Assembly (NCBI GenBank): GCA_003342895.1
Contig: PTFA01000042.1
Span: 2,906,716 to 2,970,715, forward strand
Source of the DNA: Casuarius casuarius
Taxonomy: Eukaryota; Chordata; Aves; Casuariiformes; Casuariidae
DNA length: 64,000 nucleotides
Direction of reading: 5' to 3'
Shown here: positions 50,301-61,879 of the stretch, piece after piece
How positions within the stretch are numbered: position 1 is the stretch's first letter
Layout of the letters: every line of letters starts with the position of its first letter
Notes under the pieces: model-generated
Databases searched by the model: none
Seen by the model: the letters and a program-made list of their open reading frames with translations, nothing else
Told to the model about the DNA's origin: nothing
Made by a program: the position numbers and the translations under genes

Positions 50301-50444
50301 TGTAGAACAGAAACATTTCTGGAACCTTATAAGTTTCACGACATTGAATTTTTACTCTCTGGCCAGCTCTGGTGTAAAAAAATCTCTTCATATGAGCTGA
50401 TTCTGAAGGAAACATCCTTATTTCTTAAGTGTCAATGCTCTTCA
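50301..50444 (+). other. Candidate 144-nt symmetric exon (weak)
   Basis: The acceptor ttttgttttcattccag ends at 50300, and TCA/gtatgtgtg can serve as a donor at 50445, leaving 144 nt, exactly 48 codons in phase 0. The frame starts CRTETFLEPYKFHDIEFLLS, continues through WCKKISSYELILKE and ends KCQCSS. The composition is protein-like, mixing charged, aromatic and hydrophobic residues, but matches no family known to me. The donor sits at the edge of a short TG run, which supplies gtatgtgtg by composition. Read without the donor, the frame ends at 50468. Confidence 0.18.
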
Positions 50445-53400
50445 GTATGTGTGTGCGTGTGTGTATGAACTCAATTAGTATTGTTTGCGCTTTTGTTTGT
50501 CTGGGCAGCTGGTTTCTGTAGCTGATTATTATGGTCTTACTGTGGGTGAGCTGCAGAAGACAGAACAAAGGTAGTGCAATAGCAGCAGCCTCCCAGAAGT
50601 GGGAAGCAAGTTCATTTAAGGCTTCTCTCCACCCACATTTCTCTTTCTTGTGCTCCCCAGGAAGGTATTATACTGAAGACTAATACTTCACATGAGCTTG
50701 GATCTCTGAGGAGTCCATCTGAGGTCTTTTGCAACCTATGCTATGATTATTGTCTGAGTTCATTTTTATTTTGATTATCTTTCTAAAGCTGCTGTGATAG
50801 CTGATAGAGAGGAAGCTGGCTACAGAACGTGTCATTATCTTTTTAAGTTTTACAGCTAGATGATATATGTTCGTGAATAATTGTACCTATTTCTCCATTA
50901 CAATCTGCTGCTTACATTGTTTGCAAAGTACAATGCATTCAACTAAAAAAAGAAAAGAAAAGAAAGAAACCTGTTCTGCAACATGTGTATTGTCTGTGTA
51001 GTACCCATAGAAGAAAATCACAGATTTCAATTCAGAAAGGATAGAAAGGATCATGATTTAGGAAAGCCCATAAACCCCATTGTTCCACACAAGTCCTGCT
51101 GAAGCCAAAGCTTAAATATTTTCCCTGGACCAGGACCATGGAAATGAATATATTTGAATAAGAGGAATAATACACAGAAATCAGACATTTTTAAAATTGC
51201 CATCTCTGGACAGTATTTTAATACAGTAATGTAAGTTAACATTCTCATAACAAAAGGATGTCATCAACTGAAAATAAAAATCAGTAGCAAAAAAAGCGTT
51301 TAAAAGAGTTTCAGGACCTTCACTTGCTCCTGGATGCCTTTGACCTTTATTTGTCACTTAACAATCAAATTTTTTTTAAATGTATCTTTCCACCATGCTG
51401 TTATTTGAAAGACTCATACAAACTAAAGAGGAAGCAAACTAAAATACTATGAAAGACTGATCGTGAAGCTGATTATTCACAACTGCTGTCCAATACACAG
51501 CCTAAACAATAGACAAATTGAAGTATTTATTCCAAAATTTCTTCCAGTTTCTTTCAATAATAATAGTAAATAAAAACTGAACTGGTAGAGGACTGATTTT
51601 TAAGCTGATGATATGTCTTTCAAATGACCTGTCATTGTATTATATGCCTTGTTCCCTATCTTGACAAGTTACCTGTAACAGCAATGCTGCAGCATTATGA
51701 GGTATTCCAATAACACCATCCGTTTAATCCTAACGAAAGCTTCTCCCAGAGTGTTTATTTGGGGTGCTTGTTCCTGTAAGTGGCAGAGCAGAACTGTTTC
51801 CAACGGTCTCAGATGCCCTGACCAATGCTTTGGGCATTATCTCTGCATTCAGTTTTTTTCCTCACTAAAGCTATCGACTCTGTAGAAAGGCTCATTTCAT
51901 CGATATCAACAGCCTGTTCTGACACTAGGTCTGTCATCGCACATAGGGTTTCACACCAGTATTATGACTCAGTTAGAAGCACGTTAGCGGTGGTAAATAC
52001 TGAACAACTCTGAATCGTTTCCGTTTGCTTAGGCGGTGAGCACGGGAATGCACTACCATGGGCCTGCTGCCAAACAGAGGCGGTTTTAGGAGGCTGAGGA
52101 GAAGTCAGGGACCCCACCAATGTGCCTGCTCCTTTCTGACCCCGATCCTCGGCCCTTGCTTCTGTTTCAAATCATTGATGCTCACAGGATGACCCAGTAA
52201 ATACACAAGGCACACTTCAACCAGTTTTCTGAAATGTTAAAGATGGGCCTGAGCCATAATGCAGCTGTGGACACTAGCCTTGAACTGTGGGAAACTTTCA
52301 AGTCGGACCTTGGCAGCTCAAGACCAGCCTTAGCAAAAATTATATCATGCTCTGAAAAGAGGCTACGTATTTGTTTTTTCTTTTTTCCTTTTCCTTTATG
52401 CATTAAGAACTCCATTAATGTTACTTGCAAAGTTCTTCCAAAGAAGCATTTGCTGCCTTTTTGCAGATCTACAAAAGGGAAATTTACCCTTGAAATTATC
52501 CTATCTTTATAAGATCACAAGGTTCTGCTATTTCTTGACTCCAGAAAAAATGAAAAGTGGTCCCTGAATTCAAATCATCCTGTACCTCCAAATCAAAAGG
52601 TTGGTTGTTAACAAGACAAGGCAAAGCTAGCTACGTGCAGATAAGCTGGGACTGAGGAGATCATTTAGTACAACATTGCTATATCTGTTATTCTTCCTTA
52701 GCCCAGAAAATCAGGTTCTCAAAAAAGAAGATAGTCAAAAACCCCATACTAGATAGATAGATAAATAGAGGATTTCATCTACAGGTCTTGAAGCACTTTG
52801 AAAGCCTTATTCTTTCCACGTAACAACAGTGAAAATGAAGCATAATCATGTTCAGTGACTTCTTCGTTGATACAGCAGTGAAGACAGAAAAGAGCCCTGT
52901 GTCCAGATCACAGGTCTTGCAACAGGTCAAGAGAGAATTAGACCAATGGGTAGTCCAAAAGGGCCAAGAGATTTCCTTTGAGATACAGGAGCAGCCTGGG
53001 AGAATTTACTCATGCAACCAGTTTATTCAATAAGCATATCAGTGAGAAGAGATTATGTCCAACTCACCCATCCTCCTGGGAGCTAGTCATTGGCTTGCGA
53101 AAGAGCTAGATGTCTAGCTCTCAGCGTGGGTGGCTTCTGCAAATAGATGAAGCCTAAGATTAAAAGCCTTGGAAACTACTTTGTATATTCCACCGTAAGA
53201 AAGAGAAAAGCTATTTTCTGTGCAAATTCTCCAGGATGCTAGGCACGGCACATTTGGGGATTTGTGCCCTATACAAAGTGAATAGCTTTTAGATCCCATC
53301 TTCGTTAGCCCAGGTTTAATGGTCATCTGGTTTTGCCTTACTATCCCCTGAGACAGCGTTGTTGAGAATAAATCCTTTAAAGCTTTATTGGTTTTGTATT

Positions 53401-54328
53401 TCCATTGTTTCCTTGTCATGGGTCTTTTAGGGAAAACTTTTCTTTGACAGTGACTTCTTCTTCCTAAAAGCTTCTCATTTCTCCTTTTTGGAGCAGCAGA
53501 CTCCATCACAGCATTTCTCTCCCATAATTGCCTTGGGCCTATTTCTTCTAAAAGAATTAAAAATGCAAATCTAATATCATAATTATGTAATATGATAAGC
53601 TTGGCAGCTCAATCAATACTATCCCCCACTGTCAATAATACAACTCTGATGCACGTTTGTCAGACCTGACCAATCTCACTTTATCACAGGCACTGTGGTC
53701 CTTCCACATCCATAAGATATGACATTTTATTAGTAGGTCTGTATCAATCAACTCTAATTTTTGCATCACAGAAATTCATTTTGTCGTCTTACTGCCTGGC
53801 GGCACTGGGGTTGCTCTTTGAGCCAGGCGTCAGAGCCTTGCAGACTTAGGCTTCCCAAGGCTCCTGAGTTACAGTCTGGCTGAGGACTGGGGCTGACAAT
53901 AGCACACTTGAGTGTCTTCATCTTCTAACCACAAATGACATGGGATTAGCAGCAAAGGACATGGCTAGTAACCACTGTGGAAAGGGAAATCTGTGGATCA
54001 ATAAGAGAATGCCCACTGGTACTTGTACTGTTTGGTCTGGATTTGGTCTGGATTTAATAGGGGATAACTTTTCACCCCCTACTTAGTCTATAAAACCCAT
54101 TCCAGACAGTACTTTGCTACTCAATAATGCCTCCAGAGTGTTACTGAATATGTCAAAAGTGCTACTGATCCGAAATGGAGGCAAAACAGATGAGACAGTA
54201 ATTGTATTAATGCACACATTGTTTCTTCCTGCCCAGCCACAATCACAAGAACTGAAAGCAAAAGGACAATTTGCTTTCTTCTAAAGACCACGCCCAAGTG
54301 CAATCAACTACCTCTTTCTGCTTGGACT
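50445..54328. other. Non-coding DNA with short simple repeats
   Basis: No gene recognised. Simple tracts include AAAAG units at 50945-50969 and AGAT units at 52751-52768. An 11-bp tandem duplication, tttggtctgga, lies at 54031-54052. The 131-codon minus frame at 53114-53509 shows no known domain. Confidence 0.55.
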
Positions 54329-54404
54329 TGCTTTAAAACGCTACATGTAGGAAAGCTCCTTTTAAAAAGGGAGCTTTTAGCAAGGCTGCTTTAAAATGTT
54401 ACAT
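54329..54404. repeat. Direct repeat bracketing an inverted repeat
   Basis: tgctttaaaacgctacat (54329-54346) recurs as tgctttaaaatgttacat (54387-54404), 16 of 18 bases identical with a period of 58. Between the copies lies an inverted repeat at 54352-54377: arms aaagctcc and ggagcttt with inner tttt/aaa pairing, closing to a near-complete 12-bp hairpin with one wobble pair. The arrangement resembles a tiny non-autonomous insertion with a flanking duplication, but 18 bp is too long for common target-site duplications. Confidence 0.85.
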
Positions 54405-57400
54405 TGCACTGGGCTTGGATTTGCCCTCATGGGCGCTGCTTTAACATCCCTCCAACTCCATTGACCTCTGTAGAGTTACTCCTCCTCTGCCCCAAGAGAA
54501 GTAAGGGGTCCACTGGGCTCTAGTCTGGACAACACTAGCAGAGAACAGAGTTACCTCCCCTGGGAAAAAAAGATGTTCACGTGGAGTCAGACTCTTTAAT
54601 TTTTCCTATAGGGTCTGGAACTCAGATTGACTTGAACAGCTTGCTGTCCTGGTATTATATGTAGGTATTATATAGCCTTAGTCACCCACCTGAAGTAACA
54701 TATTCTCAGAAGTTTAAGCAAAGAAGCCAGTGTCAGTACTTGGAAGAAGAAATTTATGAGGTGAACATGCTTGTAAGGTTATGCTTTGTTTTTGGAAAAA
54801 AGCTGTTTTCTGTTGCATCATTGTAAACCTAATAGGCATGACTTAACAACATGCAGAGCGGGGTGAGCAATAGCAGGGCAGAGAAATCCACTCACCCTCC
54901 ATTCTTGTGAGAGCACTAGGATACCACACAAAATCGTAAGCAAAGAGCCCAACTCAAGGTACGCATGTTTCACTGCCTAATAACAGCCCCAAGGCAAGGA
55001 AGGAAAAGAAAAAGACTGAAGCACAGACAGCAGCATCCTGGAGGTCAGGAAGCAAAGGGATGAGGAGAAAACTGCCAAAAGTCAGGTTTAGTTAAACTTT
55101 GCAAAGGAAAGAACTAATAGCAAAATGCTTTTTAGTTAGATAAATAAAGTGAGAGAAAAGGGTGGCAAGGAGAAGAGCAGGGCTGGTTATGTGCTAGGGA
55201 TGAATAAAGGATTAAAAATAATAGAGATAAACCAAAAAAAATATAAAAGAATACTTTTCCTCACCTTCAATAAGGATCACTGAATATAGAACATTGCAAA
55301 ATGAAGGACAGCTAATGACAATGAATGTGCAGAAGAAGATACGTTCACTCTTTGAGATGAAAGCAAGATTCAGAGATCTTCTTGTCTTCCAGTTGGAGAC
55401 AGTGTAATTTCCAACCAGGAATGTAGAAAGAAAGGCAAGTGAAATTGCATCCTGGTTAGGAAGCTGTGAAATCAGTGATCATAGCAAATCTTCAGTAAAT
55501 AAATGCAGCACTTAAGTAGTTTCCCCCCATTCCATCTTAAGTAACTCTGGGTGCATTAGTCTGAATTCAGTAGTATGTAAAGCTTTAGAATAAATTTTGA
55601 ATTTTAAATTAACGTGTTATTTGAAAAGATGGTCATTCCAGACTAATATAATATCCTTCACATAATGCGATGACTGATTTATTCAGTTGTAAGCCAGTGG
55701 AGTCTTCTGGATCTATTTGTATTTCGGTAAAACACTTGCTTTGGTGCTATATGAGAAGTTATGAAATAATGGGAGCAGATAAAGATTATTAGAGAACCAT
55801 AAAAAAAAAATTAAAGAGAGACGATAATGAGCTCCACTGAAAGAAGAATTTTGAGGTTGCAGGGAGGTTGCTAGTGGAGTAACGAGGACCAGGACCAGTA
55901 ACAAGAAATGTCTTGGGACAATCTTCTCTGATATCCTTTAACAGTTGATATAAAATATAGTATGTGTGCTAGCAACACAAAGTTAGGAGGGTTGGAACAC
56001 CCTAAAGGGAGAGTTGGATTGTCTTGAGAGTAGCTGAATTAGGATGAAATTTAGTAATCAGATTTACGAATTAAATGAAAATGAAAATTAGTAAGGGCCA
56101 ACAGTAAGAAATTCTGCTAAGAATTAGAAGCTTATCAGTTAGAAATGAGACAAGGTGAGATATCTTGATACATTACACATTCAAATGTGAATTGTGCCTG
56201 TGGAAAGGCATGTATGATCCAAGGATGAATAGGGAGAAATACTACAAGGAAAGATTTTAAACATTTGTGACAATGTTTTGGAGTTTTGCTGAGTTATAAT
56301 CTCCAATGTCCACCATGTTTGGGCCCTCCAACTTCAAAGCAGATTAATTCACTCTGGGAGATTGAAGGCGACCAAGGGAAGGGGAGTCAGTCTGAAGGAC
56401 TCATCTTTCTTGCCTCTGTATAAGCCATTGCTGTTTTCTTCATGACATGCCCACACCTACAGGATGCTCTGGCAGCCACCCTCTTGACTATTGTCATTGT
56501 GCACAACAAAACAAATCCAGCCAGAGCTCAGTTGTTGTGATCCTCCCCTGTTCCCCCTGAAGTATGGCCAGACAGTTGCCATTGCCATGACTGTGTGGAC
56601 ACACCCCAGTACCCAGTCACCATAATTCTTGTGTTTGTATATCTAAGGCTTCAGCACATAGTAAGATTGGGGCTTTCATAGCATGATGTCAATAATTTGT
56701 TGGACTTGGTGTGAGAGCATTAGTGGGACGGGTATGGGGAGATGTACAGGCTTCTAGGAGAGTGCTGGAGGACTGTACCAGAAAGCTGGTGCAGAAGTGA
56801 CACAGCCTCATCTCTGCTGGGAGATGGGAGCATTCTTCTGCCAGTGCTGACCCTGAGCTGTGGCTGGGAATTGCCTGGAAGAGAGCTAATGTACCAGGCC
56901 AAGGTGATGCCAGTGACCAGTCTCACAATTTCTACAGCACAGATGAGATACAAGGCAGAGTTTTCCTGACAAAGCCTTCCTTTACTTGCCTTAATCCTGA
57001 ATCTTTCCATCCTCCAGAGGACTGTGCTCTGCAGTCCCCATCTGAAGGCTCAACAGTAGCACTGCACTTTTCCTTTGCTTACTGTGTGACACAGCAAGAG
57101 TACAGTGGTAGACAAGGGCTGATTTTATTTTCCTATACCTCTACAAGTGGAAGGATACTGTAACAATGTCAGAAATGATCAGGACCATCACATTTTTCTA
57201 CAGTGATACAAATAAGCCCTATTATTAATGTACACATATTAAAAATGGGTTTTCCCGGTGGGAAAACACCACAAGGCCATTAATATACTTACACTATCCA
57301 TTCTCTAGCAGACTACAGTCACGATCAGTTAGCTGCAGATGAGCCTTGACATTTCCAGGCTAAGCAGAAGAGTTATGAGCTGAGAAGGGAACTAAGAGAA

Positions 57401-58295
57401 TGAAATACAATAAATGAAGCAAAGCAAGGAAAGAACCAAACTCATTTACTGTCTTTTATCTTTTTACTTCACTTTGCCAGAGGTATGGGTTAATATCAGC
57501 TCTTGATGATATCGCTGCAATAGCAACAGCAACACAACAGTTCTCATTATAGTGCCCATGGTCACTGAAAGGCTGCAGAAAATAGTTTCCTCTGCTGTTT
57601 GTGATATGCACCAGTTACACTTGTAGCCATAAACTGCCTTTCTTTCTGACCAATGAGGAAAAAGACAGTGCTGTTCATCTGGGAAAATGACAGTTGCTAG
57701 TTTAGGAAAACTGTTAACACAGAGTTAGATGTTCTAGTTGTTCTGCTTGCCCTGGGCTTTGCTTCACATCACACTCAGCAAGTCAAGCATGAGAGTTATA
57801 AAATAGGGAATGTGAGGAACAAATTTTCAGTGTTTGGAACAGCATAAGTATGAACTATGAAATAGATCAAAATGAGGCTAGGGGCATGCATCTATCTCTG
57901 ACAGTGGTGTCTGGTCGTAGACTCAAGTTTAGGTGAACTCTAAATGTAAATATAATCAGAAACCCAGAAAATGCAATTTCTCCAACGAAGAATAATTTTC
58001 AGTTAAGAAAATCCTACTTCTGTTGTAGTGGAGTGGGAAAACATCCTCTGTTCTCCCAGACAAAAGACACTGCTTGTTTTATGCATTTAGGTTAAGGTAG
58101 CTGAGTTATTTGTCTTTCGGATACAGAAGTCAATTAGCAGAAGGACGGATCAGTTTGTAAACTCTCTGTTTAAATAGCTTTTTTAACCTTACAGAGAAAG
58201 AAAATACCAAAACAAAGAAAAAAAGATTTGAGCAACTTACTGTGATCTTAGAATATTTAATGAAGAATTGTAACCAAACAATTAATTTCTTGCAG
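54405..58295. other. Non-coding DNA, no gene recognised
   Basis: Unique AT-rich sequence. A perfect 8-bp inverted repeat, gttttccc-ggt-gggaaaac, lies at 57249-57267. A GC-richer patch at about 56720-56970 is open on both strands without any recognised product. Confidence 0.55.
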
Positions 58296-58484
58296 CTTCT
58301 GAGTTACCATCAGAGACTGGTGTTCAATCACTTTGAAAGCAAAAAAGTGGAGGAGTCTTCAAGCTGTTTTTCACTCTCTGGAAAGAATTCAAACCCAGAG
58401 AATTCAGGATCTGAAGATAAGGCTACCACAGATGCAAGTTATCATCTCTCTGAGGGCTCGCAACGATCTAGAATATGTTACTGA
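58296..58484 (+). other. Candidate terminal coding exon with Ser/Glu-rich tail (weak)
   Basis: An acceptor-like attaatttcttgcag ends at 58295. The frame continues 62 residues from LLSYHQRLVFNHFE through KKVEESSSCFSLSGKNS and SEDKATTDASYHLSEGSQ to ICY and a stop ending at 58484. The hydrophilic, Ser/Asn/Glu-rich composition resembles a disordered C-terminal tail, and it is more protein-like than most frames here. The pyrimidine tract is only moderate, no upstream exon is identified, and I know no homologue. An AATAAA at about 59101 could serve as a distant poly(A) signal, but such hexamers are frequent in AT-rich DNA. Confidence 0.2.
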
Positions 58485-61400
58485 AGGAATATAAATTGGT
58501 AATTGGAGCTCCTGCTATAACACAGTTCTTTGCTTTCCAGGCTCTCCACATCTGTGGCATCTCTTTTTTTAGTGCCTTCCTAGATCTGCTACAGTGATGT
58601 CCTTCTTTTTCAGTCAAGATACAGGGAAACAATACTCTTAACACTCCTTCAAATCCAGGCTCATTCAAGCTGTAAGATGATCCACACTCAGGAACAAATC
58701 CATTCCTCTCTTCACAAAGCCCTGATGCCAGAGGTCAAGAAAAGAGCAGAAAGCTTACTCTTGATTGGTGGAATAGCATTTGGGGTCAGCTCATCACACC
58801 ATGTCAGTGGTCCTTCTAAACAAACTAAAATATTCTATTATTGCTGAAGTGCATCCCTCGTAGTAGTCAAGTGAGGAGCGCATCAAAGGAAGTAATGTTA
58901 TAAAGAAGTTCATCTCATCAAAGGCATATATGCTGTTGTAAGGCCAGCCTGAAGAAAGGTATCAAACTTAGAAAAGGATATCTCATCCATTTTCCAAGAT
59001 GTGGTAATGTGTCACAGTGAAGTTTTACATTGTACTGGCAGGTAAGAGTCAGTGTATCAAATTTTGAATTTTTATTGGCAGGGTGTTTTTTTTCCCCAAA
59101 AATAAATGTTAATATGGATCTGAAAGGCTCATTTTCAAACAAGTCTTCAATCCACAAGTGACTGAAGATGTGTTACTGTGCTTTCTGTGTTTTTCCTTGT
59201 GTTTTGTAATGGCCCGACTTTTCTCTACTGGTTTGAAAATCTAAGACCTAATTTTTTTACGTCACCCTGTAAAATAGTTTTCGCTTCTTTAAACAAACAA
59301 ACAAGAATTTTGGAACAGCTTTTGTTACTTCATCCCTGCATGTTTGCCTTCAGTCTCCTTGAGTTGTAACTCTCTCTTCTACAGAAAAGCATTTCCAACC
59401 CTGACAGCATTGATTTTCAAATGTATGATTGCTAGTGAAATATTAAACCCTATTGATTTGAAATTCTGGATCAGTTGCATGTTAGATACTCTGCATATTT
59501 GGGGGATGGACAGTTTCATCTATCAGCTCTTCCAATTGCAGAATAATTAGAACTCCATCATGTTCCTGTTCTGAGATGTAGAGGTTCCCATCAGATTACA
59601 GCATCTGCAATCTTAAAAGATGTTCTATGCATTATGTTTACTAGTTGTTCAATTTATCCTCCCAGTAAAGCTTTTTCATTTGTTTCTCAGCAAATTCACT
59701 GGAAGAAAGACATACATCTTTTCATTCACCGAAACGTCACATTGTTCTTTCTTCTTAACCCATGGAACAAGTAATTAGAGCATTAATGAACTTTTCCAAG
59801 ATCAAAGCAAAAAATCAAGGAGATGATCCACAAGCATTTTGAACTAAACTGTTCATTTTAGAGGTAGATTGGAAGTGCCTTTTACAGTCGGTCAGAATTT
59901 ATGTTAAGAGGTTTTTACTTCTGGAATAAGTTTTCCACAAGGGTGAAACTTGTCACAAAACTGTTCTGTGAAAAGGACATGGTGATATAAAACACCACAA
60001 AGACACTGATTGTGGGAGATGAAGGGAGTTATGACTAGGTTGTCTTTTGCAAAGTTGGAAATAAACAAAAACATTTTAAAAATAAGCAGGGCTTCCATGG
60101 TAAGAGAAACGTTGCATTCGCCTCCCTCCCTCTCTGATACTTGCCACTGAAGGGGGAGATCCTGACCTACTAAGACCAAGTGAAGTTTTGCTGATTATTT
60201 CAGCGGGGACAGAATTTACTATTTAGCAATTAATGCAGAAATACTGAAGACTTTACCACATGATTTATTACTTTGTCCTAGGAAGATGTTCAGTAAGCTA
60301 TATTCTGCCATTGTGCCACTCAACAGCTGTGGAGGACTTGGGATGAAAGACTCTGTCCATGAACCAGTAGAATTTTGAACATTTTTCGTGATCTTAGAAA
60401 ATGATAGTCCGAGGCAAAGTTATATAGCATTGCATGTCCTTTGGAAAGGGTGGGGGTGGATCCTACATTTTAACCTCTCCCGAGCCTCCTGACTCTGACC
60501 TTACAAATGGTTAGGTACAGTGTTTGTTTTTCTAGAGATAAGGTTTTAACAGAATACTTCCTCCTTGGCCTTGATCCAAAAGTAACCAGGAAGTCATCAT
60601 GTCTGTCAGTCACTAATGTTTGCTCCACTGGAACTGGAAGTTGTGGAGCACAAAAACAGAGCGAGGCGCGCAGGGACGGAGGGAAAGAGAGTCTGTGTTG
60701 GACAGTGATAGTAAACACAGAGAGAACAGAATAAAATCAGATGAGGCAGTATAAAAAAAAAGTATGGTTGAACATAGATTACATCGCTGTGAAGGAAGCT
60801 ATTTTCAACTTTTCATGTGTTTTTTAGTTTGAAGAGGACTCTTTACTTCTACATCAACACACAGTATTATGACCCCAGGAATCATATATAAATGTAACTA
60901 CAGGATCCTCAGGTTTTAGCAGTCTTTTCATTTGAAACTCATTACTCTTTAGTCCCTTTGAACAAAAGTGGATTGTCTTTTTCACATTTTTATTTTTTTG
61001 AAAGAAGCTGAATACAGATTAAATTCATAAATTAAATCCATAGATTAAATTCATGCAGTCCAAACAGGTATGGATTTCTAGACAACAGATGAATCTGATC
61101 CAAACCTCTGAACTCTGTGGAGCTTTCTTCCAGTCAAAGACAAGAGCAATTCACCAGTAATTAAAATTCTTAGCCAGCCTGCTTCTGACCTTCACAGTGA
61201 TTATGCAAAAATTTTAGAGAACGAGAAACTGCATGTGAGTGAAATACAATACAAACTGTCTTCGTTGCTAAATATCTATCTGCAGATATGCAGATATGAT
61301 GCATATGATGCAGATGTGATGCAGATATGCATCACATTCCCTGAGAATGATTTTTTTCTCTTGTGTACTGTATGTATACACAGAGAATACATATGAAAGA

Positions 61401-61570
61401 AAGATTAATTGTAATAAAGAGATGCCAATTTATTGTCCAAAATTCAGAGCATATACTTAGACACACTTCTGGTGAGGACATAAAAGTGGTTTAAAATAAC
61501 TCTTACCAATAGATAGGACCAGACTTTGTAATAATCTTATAAAAATGAATAAACAACTATAATTTTTCTT
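58485..61570. other. Non-coding DNA, no gene recognised
   Basis: AT-rich unique sequence with short ORFs only. It contains a degenerate GATGCAGATATG-type repeat at 61281-61334 (several near copies of atgcagatatg in about 55 bp) and AAAC units at about 59293-59305. A patch at 60640-60720 is G-rich with a few CpGs. Confidence 0.55.
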
Positions 61571-61651
61571 TAAAAAATAAATTAATAAAAAATAAAAAAT
61601 AAATAAAATATAAAAAATAAATAAAAATGAAAAATAAATTTAAAAAAATAA
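61571..61651 (+). repeat. A-rich AAAT-type simple repeat
   Basis: About 80 nt made almost only of A with single or paired T residues (aaataaataaaa, aaaaaataaat variants). The repeat is imperfect. It lies 120 bp before the pyrimidine tract at 61772, so two low-complexity tracts with opposite strand bias sit close together. Confidence 0.95.
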
Positions 61652-61771
61652 TTTCAAATTTAGAGCCTGATTTACTGGAGAGACTAAGTCTGAAACCCCC
61701 AGTCTGTTCTCTATGGTACCTTCTCTACATTGAAACCCTACCTGGTGCTCTTGCTTTGTTGAATTAGGCCA

Positions 61772-61879
61772 CTTTTTCTTCTTCTTTTTCTTTTTCTTTT
61801 TCTTTTTCTTTTTCTTCTTTTTTCTTTTTCTTCTTTTTCTTCTTCTTTTTCTTCTTCTTTTTCTTCTTCTTTTTTTCCC
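61772..61879 (+). repeat. 108-nt uninterrupted polypyrimidine tract
   Basis: Every base from 61772 to 61879 is C or T, built from CTTTTT and CTT units, ending tttttttccc before an AG. Long polypurine-polypyrimidine tracts with repeat symmetry can form intramolecular triplexes. The terminal cccag would be a strong splice acceptor by sequence, but the following 60 nt give no supported exon. Confidence 0.97.
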
